Positions 26,059-35,140 of a stretch of DNA of 64,000 nucleotides are shown here, in pieces. This stretch comes from Nostoc sphaeroides (GTDB lineage Bacteria; Cyanobacteriota; Cyanobacteriia; Cyanobacteriales; Nostocaceae). Numbering within the stretch: the stretch's first letter is position 1; the number at the start of each line of letters is the position of its first letter. The DNA lies in assembly GCF_003443655.1 (NCBI RefSeq), contig NZ_CP031941.1:1111501-1175500 (forward strand). The letters are read 5' to 3'. The translations under genes were made by a program, and so were the position numbers. The notes beneath the pieces are model-generated. The model did not search any database, was not told where the DNA came from, and was given only the letters and a program-made list of their open reading frames with translations.

Positions 26059-26823
26059 GTGACTATATGCGATGTAATAACAATAGCTAGAAATGCAGAA
26101 AATATTATTTATAAAACTCTCAAAAACGTCAGCAGTCAAAATTATCCTTCAATTAATCACATCATAATTGATGGTCAATCAACAGATTTGACCGCAGAAG
26201 TAATTAGAAAATTTTCTCATACAAAAAATTGTCAAATATACTATCAACAAAAACTTGGTATTACAGAAGCTTTTAATCAAGGTTTACGTTATTCATTAGG
26301 AGACTTAGTAATATTTTTGAATGCAGGAGATTTACTAGTAGATGAAAAAACTATAACTAACATAGTAGATTCATATAATAATCATAACTGGCTTTGGGCA
26401 TTTGGAGAAACTATTTCAGTTAGCCGTAAAGGATATTTGAAAAGACATATTAAGCAGTATGGGGAATGGCGACAAGAATTATTTTTATATGGTAATCCTA
26501 TATGTCATCAGTCTACTATTTTTACTAGAACAATTTTAGAAAAAGTAGGTTTATATAATGAAACATTTACTTTAGGTATGGATTATGACTTTAACATTAG
26601 AGCCTCTTTAATCGAACCACCATACCTTCTAAAATTTCCGGTTTCATACTACGATACTACAGGTGTATCTTCTCTGAAAGTGTTTCAAGTTCATAAAGCA
26701 CATAGCGATATTAGAAAAAAATACTTTATATATGACAGTCAACGTAATTTTAAAATTGATACTGTTGGCTTTATAAAAGCAATTAAACGTTTCTTAATGA
26801 TCCCATTTAAGCTATATTTATGA
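26059..26823 (+). CDS. Glycosyltransferase family 2
   Basis: The 254-residue GT-A enzyme starts at GTG 26059, with TAGGAGT ten bases upstream. The N-terminus CDVITIARNAENIIYKTLKN and IDGQSTDLT (nucleotide binding), then LVIFLNAGDLLVD (DxD position reads NAGD), and GNPICHQSTIFTR are typical of the GT2 branch found in colanic-acid and PGL-type clusters. The stop overlaps the next start by four bases. It should add one sugar to the polysaccharide unit. Confidence 0.9.
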   Translation: MTICDVITIARNAENIIYKTLKNVSSQNYPSINHIIIDGQSTDLTAEVIRKFSHTKNCQIYYQQKLGITEAFNQGLRYSLGDLVIFLNAGDLLVDEKTITNIVDSYNNHNWLWAFGETISVSRKGYLKRHIKQYGEWRQELFLYGNPICHQSTIFTRTILEKVGLYNETFTLGMDYDFNIRASLIEPPYLLKFPVSYYDTTGVSSLKVFQVHKAHSDIRKKYFIYDSQRNFKIDTVGFIKAIKRFLMIPFKLYL

Positions 26824-27887
26824 GTATTTCAAATATAGATTATCCAAGCTTGATATTAGCTATCCCTGCATACAATGAAGCAGGGAATATAGAACGTCTG
26901 ATTAGAGGTTTTTTAACAACCGAATATCCAAAATTAATTGAAATAATTGTGGCTGATGGTGGTAGTACTGATGACACATTAGATATTGTCAATAAACTCT
27001 CATTAGAAGATTCTAGAGTCAAGCTGCTACACAATCCGTTAAAAGTTCAATCGGCTGGTCTAAATTTGATACTTAAAGAATGCACAGGTGATATATTTCT
27101 CAGAGCCGATGCTCACTCTGATTATGCACCAGACTATATAGAACGATGTGTAGAAGCATTACTAGACTCTAAAGCCCTTAACGTCGGTGGCGCACAAAGA
27201 TTTGTAGCTAAAACTCCCTTTCAAGCAGGGGTTGCATTGGCTTCTAAAAGCTTTTTAGGCAGTGGTGGAGCTAAATATAGAAATCCTAACTATAACGGCT
27301 ATGCTGACACAGTTTATTTAGGCTGCTTTTGGACAAAAGAATTACGTGATGCTTCTGGATTTGACACTTCACAAATTACCAATGAGGATGCCGGATTAAA
27401 TCAAAAATTATTGAACAAAAATCCACAAGCTATCTATATAAGTTCAAATATACATGTATGGTACTATCCTAGAAAAACTTGGAAATCTATTTATGTTCAA
27501 TACTTCAAATACGGTAGAGGACGTTACTTAACTAGTATTAAACACAAAAATCAGTTGCAACTGAGAGGAAAGCTACCATTTTTATTTATATCAGCAACGC
27601 TGTTGTTATCGCTGATTGATTTCATCGTTCCTCAGTTATCTCTACATACAGAAGCATTGATTTTGAGTGCCTTAGTTTTTCCATTCGGGGAAAGCTTACG
27701 CACAACTTTAAAATTCCGTAACAACTTTACTACAGAGCTTTGGCGCGGTGGCAAAGACGAACTTCCTTCTTGTTTAAATCTGTGGTTTTTCTGTGGAGTT
27801 ACGTTGCTAACCATGCCACTTGCTCACTTTTCTGGCTACGCATATCAGCTATTTAGACGCAGATTTATGAGAGTTACAGGTTGGTAG
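26820..27887 (+). CDS. Glycosyltransferase family 2 (ExoA-like)
   Basis: The 355-residue enzyme is related to the succinoglycan glucosyltransferase ExoA. It has AIPAYNEAGNIERLIRGFL at the N-terminus, VADGGSTDDT, and FLRADAHSDYAPDYIERC with the acidic metal site. The catalytic region is NEDAGLNQKLL, and HVWYYPRKTWKSIYVQYFKY resembles a QxxRW-type acceptor segment. Two or three C-terminal hydrophobic helices anchor it in the membrane, as in ExoA. ATGA coupling to the upstream gene puts both in one unit. It is the last gene of the cluster in this direction. Confidence 0.92.
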   Translation: MSISNIDYPSLILAIPAYNEAGNIERLIRGFLTTEYPKLIEIIVADGGSTDDTLDIVNKLSLEDSRVKLLHNPLKVQSAGLNLILKECTGDIFLRADAHSDYAPDYIERCVEALLDSKALNVGGAQRFVAKTPFQAGVALASKSFLGSGGAKYRNPNYNGYADTVYLGCFWTKELRDASGFDTSQITNEDAGLNQKLLNKNPQAIYISSNIHVWYYPRKTWKSIYVQYFKYGRGRYLTSIKHKNQLQLRGKLPFLFISATLLLSLIDFIVPQLSLHTEALILSALVFPFGESLRTTLKFRNNFTTELWRGGKDELPSCLNLWFFCGVTLLTMPLAHFSGYAYQLFRRRFMRVTGW

Positions 27888-27897
27888 ATAAAAGAGA

Positions 27898-28464
27898 TTA
27901 TCTCAAACGAGAGTTAAAACTGGCAGCACTCCGCCTAGTCACAATCCACACAAACGATCGCCCACAATCTCGCAATACTCTTATCATTGATTCTGATGGC
28001 TGATTTTGAGAAGCTACCGCTATAGGTGTAACTGCAATCCCCTGGCTACCCAAAACAATAGTTGCGATCGCCTGCGCCCGTCTCATGTGATAATCTGACG
28101 TAATCAAATATATATGCTGTAACCTCTGGTGAGCGAAATATTCTACCAAAGTCGTGAAATTAGTCACAGTATCCGTTGCTCTACCATCCAAATGTAACTT
28201 TACATTGGGAACACCATACTGTAAAAATATCCGGCGATTATTCTCTAAATTCCAAGGAAAATCAGAAACCCAAATATCTAAATTCTGGTGATACTGCCAA
28301 AATTGCGCCGCGAACTTCATCCGCTCAGAAGCACTCCCCAACACAAAAATAGCCTGTGGTACTGGGGTTTGATAAAAAGCGATCGCTATCCTCACAGGAA
28401 TTATACTAGATAATAGAAGAGCGATCGCTAAAACCCACTTTACCAATTTCAACTTGCGTTTCAT
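27898..28464 (-). CDS. YdcF/DUF218 family membrane-anchored protein
   Basis: The 188-residue protein has an N-terminal transmembrane anchor (LVKWVLAIALLLSSIIPVRIAIAF) and a DUF218 (ElyC/SanA/YdcF) domain: PQAIFVLGSASERM, DTVTNFTTLVEYF and ITSDYHMRRAQAIA. Members of this family bind S-adenosylmethionine or act in envelope homeostasis; the exact role here is unknown. It faces the polysaccharide cluster convergently. A broken copy of its first 47 codons lies at 29296-29425. Confidence 0.9.
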   Translation of the reverse strand: MKRKLKLVKWVLAIALLLSSIIPVRIAIAFYQTPVPQAIFVLGSASERMKFAAQFWQYHQNLDIWVSDFPWNLENNRRIFLQYGVPNVKLHLDGRATDTVTNFTTLVEYFAHQRLQHIYLITSDYHMRRAQAIATIVLGSQGIAVTPIAVASQNQPSESMIRVLRDCGRSFVWIVTRRSAASFNSRLR

Positions 28465-28595
28465 TTCATATATAGCAAGGGACTCTTTACTGGATGAAAA
28501 GTCTTTTTGTGTCTAAGTTTTATCATCTGTTGATGTCCTAATCACCAAGGCTTTTGCTATAATCGTGATTTTAAAAACCCAAGCCAAAATAAAAA

Positions 28596-29150
28596 TCAGC
28601 CTACTTTCAACCAGCCAAAAACATGCTCGACGGTCAAATCAAGCGTTAAAAATTCAGGAATCGGAAGAGTATCGTTACCAGTCAACTCCACAGGTTCTCG
28701 TCCAGAAATAAATACTAAAATTATTCGGTCTTCAGGGTCAATTAACCATCCCAACTTAGTACCATGTTTGAGACAGTGCAAAATATTACTAATAACTTTA
28801 GTAGCTTTCTGGTCGGGTGAAAGAATTTCTACTGTCCAATCAGGATAAATTTTAAAGGCATTGGGTACTTCACCATCTGCATCAAAAGGAATTCGCTGCC
28901 AAAGAAACACGCTAGCGTCTGGAACAATCGAGCGTCCAGCAAAAGTGCAACGCAATTCTGGGAAAGCTAGGGCAACTTTCGCTGTTTCTGCAACATTATT
29001 AACTACATCACAAAACTTCAGTTGCAAGCGCGAATGTTTACCTTGAGGCATAAGTTTTTGGGAAACACAACCATTTATAAATTCACTGGCTGGCTTAGTT
29101 TCCGGCAGTTTGAGAAATTCTTCGAGAGTCAAAGAGGTTGCTGTTGTCAT
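28596..29150 (-). CDS. Uma2 family (DUF820) endonuclease-like protein
   Basis: The 184-residue protein belongs to a PD-(D/E)XK-like family greatly expanded in filamentous cyanobacteria. It has MTTATSLTLEEFLKLPETKP, the acidic VPDASVFLW (active-site Asp), and WTVEILSPDQKATKV with the E/K pair at the expected spacing. Biological function is not known; members are often found near toxin-antitoxin and mobile sequences, as here. One of three intact copies in the window. Confidence 0.9.
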   Translation of the reverse strand: MTTATSLTLEEFLKLPETKPASEFINGCVSQKLMPQGKHSRLQLKFCDVVNNVAETAKVALAFPELRCTFAGRSIVPDASVFLWQRIPFDADGEVPNAFKIYPDWTVEILSPDQKATKVISNILHCLKHGTKLGWLIDPEDRIILVFISGREPVELTGNDTLPIPEFLTLDLTVEHVFGWLKVG

Positions 29151-29295
29151 CGCTTTGATGAAACGAAAAATCTCCAGTCTTTTAATATTTTATCCTTTGT
29201 AGGCACTTAGGAAACACCAAAAATAATTTATTTTATTCTTCCTGCTCCCTTCTCGCCACCAAAATCGTCTCCTTCGCCGCCTTGCCTTGCAAACG

Positions 29296-29425
29296 TCATC
29301 CGTTCAACTGCATCCCTCAACACAAAAATAGCCTGTGGTACTGGGGTTTGATGCAAAGCGATCGCAATCCTCACAGGAATGATACTAGTTAATAAAAGTG
29401 CGATCGCTAAAACTAACCACATCAA
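29296..29425 (-). pseudogene. 5' fragment of a YdcF-like gene
   Basis: Reading on the minus strand from 29425, LVLAIALLLTSIIPVRIAIA and TPVPQAIFVL are almost the same as the N-terminus of the intact gene at 27898-28464. Similarity ends after about 47 codons (DAVERMTFA). The frame then runs into GGEGDDFGGEK, a common intergenic low-complexity repeat. It is a partial duplication. Confidence 0.8.
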
Positions 29426-29426
29426 T

Positions 29427-30008
29427 TCAATTGTCTGTGGCTGCGGTTTTAAACTGCACTTGGCGGTACAAGTCAGCGATCGCTATTTCTACATCTACAG
29501 ATTCCAGTCGCAATATTTCATCCAAATTATACTCCGACAACACCCATTTTCCCTGTTCATTGCGCCGAAACACTTCTACAACTGGTTGAGTTACTTGTAC
29601 TAAGACATATTCTTGCAAGGTTGGAGATTGGCGATATTTGGCAAACTTTTTCCCCCTATCGACTGCTTCTGTTGAAGGTGATAGCACTTCGATAATTAAG
29701 CAGGGAAATTGTACCAATTGTGGATCGTCATCTCGTTCATCGCAAGTTACCACAACATCTGGATAAAAATACTTTTGCCCCGGTTCTACCTGTACCTTTA
29801 CATCTACAATGTACACTTCACAGGAGCGATCCGCTAGAGCATCATCTAAAAGCTTTGAGAAATTGAGAGAAATCCGATTATGGTTGCGTGTAGCACCACT
29901 CATCATCACAATTTCGCCATCCCAATACTCGTAGCGTTCCTCTTGGGTAGGTTCCCAAAGCAGATATTCTTCTGCACTCATCAAAGTGTTGTCAGGTAAA
30001 GCAACCAT
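29427..30008 (-). CDS. Uma2 family (DUF820) endonuclease-like protein
   Basis: The 193-residue protein has MSAEEYLLWEPTQEERYEYW at the N-terminus, YFYPDVVVTCDERDDD with the catalytic-position Asp, and LIIEVLSPSTEAVDRGKKF with the Glu and Lys of the PD-(D/E)XK core. It diverges clearly from the copies at 28596 and 33017, so this is not a recent duplication. Its stop is two bases from the YdcF fragment. Function unknown. Confidence 0.92.
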   Translation of the reverse strand: MVALPDNTLMSAEEYLLWEPTQEERYEYWDGEIVMMSGATRNHNRISLNFSKLLDDALADRSCEVYIVDVKVQVEPGQKYFYPDVVVTCDERDDDPQLVQFPCLIIEVLSPSTEAVDRGKKFAKYRQSPTLQEYVLVQVTQPVVEVFRRNEQGKWVLSEYNLDEILRLESVDVEIAIADLYRQVQFKTAATDN

Positions 30009-30074
30009 CGTAGCCTTCGGGGAATGAGTTACTTTTCTAGGATAGCGAAAAAAGAGCCTTCTCTTTTGGTATGA

Positions 30075-30472
30075 CTATTCCCACATCCTCTCAACAGAAT
30101 AAGCATCGAGTTTTTTATCCCTGCTAATGATAATTAAGGAGTGATTCATTGCCTGTGCAATCAACATTCGGTCAAATGGATCACCATGATGTAGTGGGAG
30201 ATTCCGAACTTGAACCGTATCGGCAAAAGATATCGGAAGTATGAGGATATCTCAAGCGTCGATCGCAGAACCTATCGTTTCATAGCTCCGTTGAAGCGAT
30301 AATTTGCCAAGGTTCAACTTGATGGCAATTTCCCAAAGACTAGCGATACTCAGATAAACGATATCTGCACTATTGATCATCATCCTCAGATTCTCTGGAA
30401 GGCTGGAGTCATTTTCAGTTAACCAGATAAAGGCATGAGTATCTAAAAGGAAAGCACTGATTCCATATATTC
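30075..30472 (-). pseudogene. PIN-domain toxin (VapC-like) with in-frame stop
   Basis: On the minus strand, one frame reads FLLDTHAFIWLTEN at the start and YLSIASLWEIAIKL. It then meets an in-frame TGA after ETIGSAIDA, continues with VRNLPLHHGDPFDRMLIAQA and IIISRDKKLDAY, and stops at 30075-30077. All PIN acidic positions are recognisable, but the chain is cut in the middle and some residues around the stop appear lost. It overlaps the end of the intact DUF2281 antitoxin-like gene, the usual upstream partner. No good start codon is visible. Confidence 0.82.
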
Positions 30473-30688
30473 CTTAAAAACTTCGAGAGGTTCATCAAAG
30501 TCATCAGGCAAAGGTAAAACAAAAGTTCCTTTTAAGATGCCAGATCGACGCTTTTGTTGTAGTATACTTTCCTGAGAAATGGCCTTTGAATAATTCTCAA
30601 CTAAATATTTGGCATAATGCAAGAGTTCTTGTTTAAGTGGCTCTGGCATTTGATCTAGTGTTTGTAAAATTTCTGCATCAATAGCCAT
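30443..30688 (-). CDS. DUF2281 antitoxin-like protein
   Basis: The 81-residue protein begins with a helix (AEILQTLDQMPEPLKQELLHYAKYLVENY) typical of DUF2281 proteins and ends with LPDDFDEPLEVFKEYM, the segment that in this family contacts the PIN toxin. CTCCTGAGAG-type sequence before the ATG gives a good ribosome site on the minus strand. Its partner toxin (30075-30472) is broken, so it may now be an orphan antitoxin. Confidence 0.85.
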   Translation of the reverse strand: MAIDAEILQTLDQMPEPLKQELLHYAKYLVENYSKAISQESILQQKRRSGILKGTFVLPLPDDFDEPLEVFKEYMESVLSF

Positions 30689-31166
30689 GATTTCTCCTGA
30701 GAGTTTCTCCTGCTTGTAATTTTAGGGGAATTTCTGGAAGGGATTTTATTTTTCGGTGGCTTCGGTTTCAAACTGCACTTCGCGGTACAAATGGGCGATC
30801 GCAACTTATCGTTTTAACAGAATCTGTCGCAGTTCGACATCGCCATAATAACGTCCTAACATTTTATCCCGCAGATGATTAATGCGATCGCCGAAACTTT
30901 TCATTAACGGCTCAAATCAGGACGATACCAAATAAAAAAATACTCAACTACTTATTGTGGGGTGGGCGTCTCGCCCGCCCTTGTATATGGGCGCTCATGT
31001 TGCCCACCCCACAAGAGTTATATTTAATTCGATTATGCAAATTAGATGTTTTTTAGCTTATCACAATATCAACGAATTTTCTAGAGTTGGGTGACTTGCG
31101 ATCGCCTACTAGTAATGTGATAAGCTCACTTTGACCATCAATTAGGAAAGTTAGGAAAAAACAAAA
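30689..31166. repeat. Repeat-rich intergenic region
   Basis: No gene is seen. Bases 30849-30890 are a copy of the uvrB 3'-end repeat (ACGTCCTAACATTTTATCCC). Bases 30920-31030 are a MITE-like element with a GTGGGGTGGGCG / CGCCCACCCCAC-type core hairpin, related to those at 32121 and 32743. The last 100 bases are AT-rich and should hold the promoter of the RTX gene. Confidence 0.65.
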
Positions 31167-31811
31167 ATGGCAACTATCTTCGGCACCACAGGTTCTGAAA
31201 CAATAAATGGAACTTCGGAAAATGACATATTATATGGATGGGCTAGGGGTGGCAATGCTGATAGCCCGTCTGGTAATGACACCCTGAATGGCAGCTTGGG
31301 TGACGATATCTTAAATGGTGGTACTGGTAATGACAGCCTTTTGGGTAGTGCTGGCAATGATAGCCTGATTGGCAATGATGGCAACGACGTGCTGACTGGC
31401 GGCACCCGTAATGACACCTTAGAAGGTGGGGCGGGTGCTGACAGCCTTTTCGGTGGCGCTGGCAATGATAGCCTGATTGGCAATGATGGCAATGACGTGT
31501 TAGAAGGTAATGTCAGTGATGACGTCCTAGTTGGAGGCTTGGGCAGGGACGTACTTACAGGCGGAGCCGGTGACGATAGATTTTACTTTAATTCCCTAGA
31601 TGAAGGAATTGATACCATCACTGACTTCGACTACTTTGATGATGAGATTTGGATTTCCGCCGAAGGTTTCGGAATAGATACAGACGCTCTCGATGCGATT
31701 ACATTCGACAGAAGTACAGGCGCACTGTTCGTTGAAGACACTCAGATTGCGAGAGTTTCCTCTATTTTCGGCTCACTCCCGATTTCCAGTGGTATCATCA
31801 CCATTTTCTAG
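31167..31811 (+). CDS. RTX-type calcium-binding repeat protein (short paralog)
   Basis: The 214-residue protein starts with FGTTGSETINGTSENDILYG and then has eight or more GGxGNDxLxG nonapeptides between about 35 and 135 that form a calcium-binding beta roll. The C-terminus (about 140-214) has FYFNSLDEGIDTITDFDYFDDEI, the typical final part that follows RTX rolls. No signal peptide is present; such proteins usually leave by type I secretion, but no exporter is nearby. It shares its N-terminal pattern with the three larger genes at 49153-55836, but lacks their extra C-terminal domain. Confidence 0.9.
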   Translation: MATIFGTTGSETINGTSENDILYGWARGGNADSPSGNDTLNGSLGDDILNGGTGNDSLLGSAGNDSLIGNDGNDVLTGGTRNDTLEGGAGADSLFGGAGNDSLIGNDGNDVLEGNVSDDVLVGGLGRDVLTGGAGDDRFYFNSLDEGIDTITDFDYFDDEIWISAEGFGIDTDALDAITFDRSTGALFVEDTQIARVSSIFGSLPISSGIITIF

Positions 31812-32885
31812 AAACCGTGTGTGCGGTTATGGCCTGTCACGAATCAGGCGATAGTCATTTGATTCCTTAGATGAGCTAGAGTCCGTTTTATTTCAACGTT
31901 GCAAGCTACTATCTAACGAGCGTGATTTATATTCGTGGTCTAACTTATTACCACTGGTGACCAGAAACAAACAACAATTTAACTATCTGCATTTAACCAG
32001 ATTTGATATCACTGGCGATCGCACCAAAGTAGACGTAGGTTGGGTGGAGCGGAGCGCAACCCAACTGATGATCAGAATGTTGGGTTACGCAAAGCCTGCA
32101 CCCAACCTACTACTACTTTAGGAACTGACAAATAAAAAAACATCCCAAATTTTCTTGTGGGATGGGTGTCCTCACCTGTCCCATATTCAGGGCGCTCATG
32201 TTGCCCACCCCACAAGATGGATAATTTATTTCTTGGAACTCCCTTATAATATCTTGTAAACTATCTCTTGACGTAATAACTTTTATATACTAAAAAGCAT
32301 AAGATTTTAGGTTAACGTCCTAGCATTTTATCCCGTAGATGCTTTCTGGCGATGTCTACGACGGGCTACGCCTACGCGCCCTCAAGTCTAGCCCTTTGTA
32401 TCTTAATGAAAGCTTTGCTTAAACAACGGCGATCGTTGGATGCCACTGCACTAGCCATCAAGCATTAAGGCTTAAGGTTACAACATTGAGGCTTAAGGTT
32501 ACAACATTGAGGCTTAAGGTTACAACATCAAGGCTTAAGGTTACAACATCAAGGCTTAAGGTTAAGACATCAAGGCTTAAGGTTACAACATTAAGGCTTA
32601 AGGTTACGACATTAAGGCTTAAGGTTACAACATTAAGCCTTAACATTAAAGCTATCATGAAGGAACTGAAGCTTTCATGAAGTTAAAATATATTAGACCT
32701 CTAACGTCCCAATAGTTTATCTGGCAGATGCTTGATGCCATTGGGATTTCCAAGAAATAAACTATACAATCTTGTGGGGTGGGCAACATGAGCGCCCTTG
32801 ATTACGGGCTCTCGTGTCGCCCACCCCACAATAAATAATTGGATATTTTTTTATTTGGAAGTCCCCATTGATCTCAAACCCGATT
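31812..32885. repeat. Dense repeat region: hairpin, two MITEs, 21-bp minisatellite, uvrB-tail repeat
   Basis: No gene is seen. Contents: a hairpin with CGTAGGTTGGGT / ACCCAACCTAC arms (32034-32110); MITE-like elements at 32121-32243 and 32743-32865 with GGGA...TTCCAA-type ends and a CCCACCCCACAA core; a uvrB-tail repeat with its AGCATAAG flank (32296-32353); the CGACGGGCTACGCC repeat (32353-32378); and the 21-bp minisatellite at 32463-32635. Confidence 0.75.
32463..32635. repeat. 21-bp minisatellite, about eight copies
   Basis: The unit AAGGCTTAAGGTTACAACAT plus one base is repeated head to tail with small changes (TTG/TCA/TTA at the junction). Because 21 is a multiple of three, it stays open on both strands (LRLKVTT and LSLNVVT units) without being a gene. 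The same unit occurs at 43398-43575. Confidence 0.9.
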
Positions 32886-33020
32886 ATGAACATCGCTGAA
32901 CAGATTTACGCACTCGTTAAATCCCTTCCCCAAGAGCAAGCCAGCGAGGTCTTGACTTTTGCTGAATTTACTCGTACCAAGCACCTATCCCGCAGATGCT
33001 TTCTGGCGATCGCCTCCTAA
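32886..33020 (+). pseudogene. Truncated DUF2281-type antitoxin gene
   Basis: A 44-codon frame reads MNIAEQIYALVKSLPQEQAS and EVLTFAEFTR, the usual start of a DUF2281/VapB-like protein. After TKHL it runs into the dispersed uvrB-tail repeat (TATCCCGCAGATGC...), which supplies the last residues and the stop. The toxin-binding tail is gone, so this is a broken gene. It overlaps the stop of the Uma2 gene on the other strand. Confidence 0.7.
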
Positions 33021-33586
33021 ACTTTACGCAATAATTCCCGAATAGCGATCGCACAATCACCAAAAGCTAAAGGTGAAATTGTCACATCCTCTGCAAGTAT
33101 GCTCTCACTGTGATATCCGTCTGGACTGGGGAGACGATACATATACAACTTACGCCCATTGACATCTAAAATCCAGTACTCAATAATACCTGACTTAGAG
33201 TATGCGATCGCTTTTACTTCTCGATCATATTTAAGACTGGAATCAGCTATTTCAATCAGTAAAAATACTTCTGAAGCATTGGGATGGTGATCCTCATAAT
33301 CTAATGGATTCAGCTTCACCACTGCAATATCTGGTTCTGGTTCTGAATAATCATCAAGTTGCACTGGTGATTGGATTCTTAATAAAACTTTGTCACCCAA
33401 CCGTTGACGTAATAACCTTTCTGTGCGGGTAATTGCTGATTCGTGAGCAGTACCTTTTGCTGACATTCTGATGATTTGTCCCGCGATTAATTCTAAGCGT
33501 TCTTCAGGATGAAAAATTCCCGTTTCCGCCATTTTGTGATATTCTCGAACACTAATTAGGCGAATATTAGTAAGCATAAGATTCAC
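33017..33586 (-). CDS. Uma2 family (DUF820) endonuclease-like protein
   Basis: The 189-residue protein has ISVREYHKMAETGIFHPEER at the N-terminus, followed by ELIAGQIIRMSAKGTAHES. It has PEPDIAVVKLN (catalytic Asp) and EVFLLIEIADSSLKYDREVK (Glu and Lys). This N-terminal type differs from the two copies at 28596 and 29427. A 90-bp piece of this gene (33331-33420) is duplicated at 36445-36534. Confidence 0.92.
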   Translation of the reverse strand: MNLMLTNIRLISVREYHKMAETGIFHPEERLELIAGQIIRMSAKGTAHESAITRTERLLRQRLGDKVLLRIQSPVQLDDYSEPEPDIAVVKLNPLDYEDHHPNASEVFLLIEIADSSLKYDREVKAIAYSKSGIIEYWILDVNGRKLYMYRLPSPDGYHSESILAEDVTISPLAFGDCAIAIRELLRKV

Positions 33587-33589
33587 GTT

Positions 33590-33655
33590 AACGTCCTAGC
33601 ATTTTATCTTGCAGATGTTTAATGCGATCGCTACGACGGGCTACGCCTACGCGCT
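33590..33655. repeat. uvrB-tail repeat fused to the CGACGGGCTACGCC repeat
   Basis: ACGTCCTAGCATTTTATC followed by GCAGATGTTTAATGCGATCG (to 33631) is a close copy of the uvrB 3' end at 36727-36768, with the same upstream AGCATAAGATTCACGTTA flank. It runs directly into CTACGACGGGCTACGCCTAC, a second dispersed repeat. Confidence 0.85.
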
Positions 33656-33684
33656 TGGAGAAGCTAAAGGTTAGGCTGCTGGCG

Positions 33685-33943
33685 CTACAACCTCTGAAGC
33701 AACTCGTCATACTCTCCATGTGCGCCAATCCAGAACCAGTAAATATGATCATCCTGTAACAAGCCAAGAACGCGGTAGTCTAAACTAACACGAGCCGAAT
33801 ATATTGGTTGGCGCTGGCTAACTCGTTTGAACTGAAGACTATTGTGGTAAGGATCTGAACGCCAAAGAGCATAGGCAATGGCCGCTTGTTCTTGAACTGA
33901 TGCAGGAAGTTCATCAAGTTTCTTGCGAAATACCTTCTTGACA
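33685..33943 (-). pseudogene. RelE/ParE-family toxin, 5' end cut off by an insertion element
   Basis: On the minus strand the frame reads VKKVFRKKLDELPASVQEQA, then QFKRVSQRQPIYSARVSLDY and IYWFWIGAHGEYDELLQRL and stops at 33685-33687. This is the body of a ParE/RelE-like mRNA-interferase or gyrase toxin with its usual C-terminal WFWIGxHxEYDxLL motif. The start codon is missing, because the sequence changes at about 33943 into the right end of the tnpB element. Only about five to ten N-terminal residues seem lost. No antitoxin gene is adjacent. Confidence 0.75.
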
Positions 33944-33977
33944 TACTCCCCGCCCTATAAGGGCAGGGATTCTAGCT

Positions 33978-35102
33978 TCAAACAGCAATTGCAGGCATAG
34001 CCTGTCTGACATCACCTAAGCTAGCAGTCGATGCCCCGACTGCTTGAATATTACGTGCAGCGTTTTCGTCTCTCCCATTCACGGATTGACATGACGGACA
34101 ACGCCACTCTCTAACAGACAAATCCAAACTTTCTAGAACGTTTCCACAGTGGGAACAAGTCTTACTACTGGGATACCATCGGTCGATGAAAATAACCCTC
34201 TTTTTCTTCTTTTTGGCAATCCATTCAAGGGTTTGTAGAAATTCACCGAAAGCTAAGTCTGATATTTTTCTACCCCAAAGTCGTTGCATCCCTTTGAGAT
34301 TTAAAGTTTCAAAGCAGAGAATATCAAACTTATCAGTTAACTCGTGAGCTAACTTCCAAAACCAATCGCGTCTTTGGTTAGAAATATCTTCGTATTTGCG
34401 TACTAAGTTTTCAAAAGCCCGTTCTCGGTTAGCTGATCCCTTTAGTTTTCTGGAATGGTGACGACTCGCACTATGAACTATTTTCAGCGATTGCTTAAGA
34501 AATTGGGGAGACTCAATTGTTGTACCATCTGAGCAAGTGAGAAATGTTTTTAACCCAAAATCAAAACCAGCGATTTTACCCGTCTTAATTTCAACTTCTG
34601 GTTTACCACCTTCATCAACAACCGCAACCATAAACAACTCACCCAATGGTGTGCGCTTGATAGTTAAAGTTTTGACTGTTCCTTCTATCTCTCTAGACTT
34701 CCAAAATTGATAAACTCGACTGCCAATTTTAACTCGATTACCACCCAGAAACTTATAACCAGCTTGCTTTAAGGTGAATGATTTATATTTTCTGACCTTC
34801 TTAAACCCCGGTGGTCTAACTCCCTTTTTATTGTGTTTAAAAAATAACTGGTAGGCTTTTTCAATACGTTGACAAATGTCTTGCACTGCTTGAGAGCCTA
34901 CTGATTGCCAAAAAGAATTACGCTTTCTCAACTTGGCAATATGAGCCTGAAGTTTTGCACAGTTCAAGTGTTTTCCCCACATTCGATAATAGCGTCTGTG
35001 GAGAGCAATACAATAATTGTAGATTACACCACTCGCATTAATCATGCGTTTGAGCAATCTATTACGCTTGTGTTGATATAACTTGAACTTCAGTGTTTTC
35101 AT
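33978..35102 (-). CDS. tnpB: TnpB, RNA-guided endonuclease of an IS200/IS605-type element
   Basis: The 374-residue protein has an N-terminal OrfB helix-turn-helix region. The RuvC-like domain has Asp in GFDFGLKTFLTC (RuvC-I), Glu in CFETLNLKGM (RuvC-II), a CSHCG ... CPSCQ zinc finger and Asp in GRDENAARN (RuvC-III). All catalytic residues are kept and the length is normal for an active TnpB. In known relatives it cuts DNA guided by an omega-RNA from the right end of the element. Here that guide would be read from the sequence just beyond 33943, inside the RelE-like gene. Confidence 0.95.
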   Translation of the reverse strand: MKTLKFKLYQHKRNRLLKRMINASGVIYNYCIALHRRYYRMWGKHLNCAKLQAHIAKLRKRNSFWQSVGSQAVQDICQRIEKAYQLFFKHNKKGVRPPGFKKVRKYKSFTLKQAGYKFLGGNRVKIGSRVYQFWKSREIEGTVKTLTIKRTPLGELFMVAVVDEGGKPEVEIKTGKIAGFDFGLKTFLTCSDGTTIESPQFLKQSLKIVHSASRHHSRKLKGSANRERAFENLVRKYEDISNQRRDWFWKLAHELTDKFDILCFETLNLKGMQRLWGRKISDLAFGEFLQTLEWIAKKKKKRVIFIDRWYPSSKTCSHCGNVLESLDLSVREWRCPSCQSVNGRDENAARNIQAVGASTASLGDVRQAMPAIAV

Positions 35103-35140
35103 GCTAATATTGTACCATTAATAGACGGCATTATGACGGC

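Noticed and set aside
13122-27887. Heterocyst envelope polysaccharide (hep) island
   Set aside because: The gene set fits any Wzx/Wzy-type exopolysaccharide; no heterocyst-specific gene or signal is seen, so the narrower name is not supported.
32458-32680. Frames on both strands with LRLKVTT or LSLNVVT repeats
   Set aside because: They follow from a 21-bp minisatellite (multiple of three, so open in several frames); no start signals or non-repeat domain, unlike the chimeric frame at 43181.
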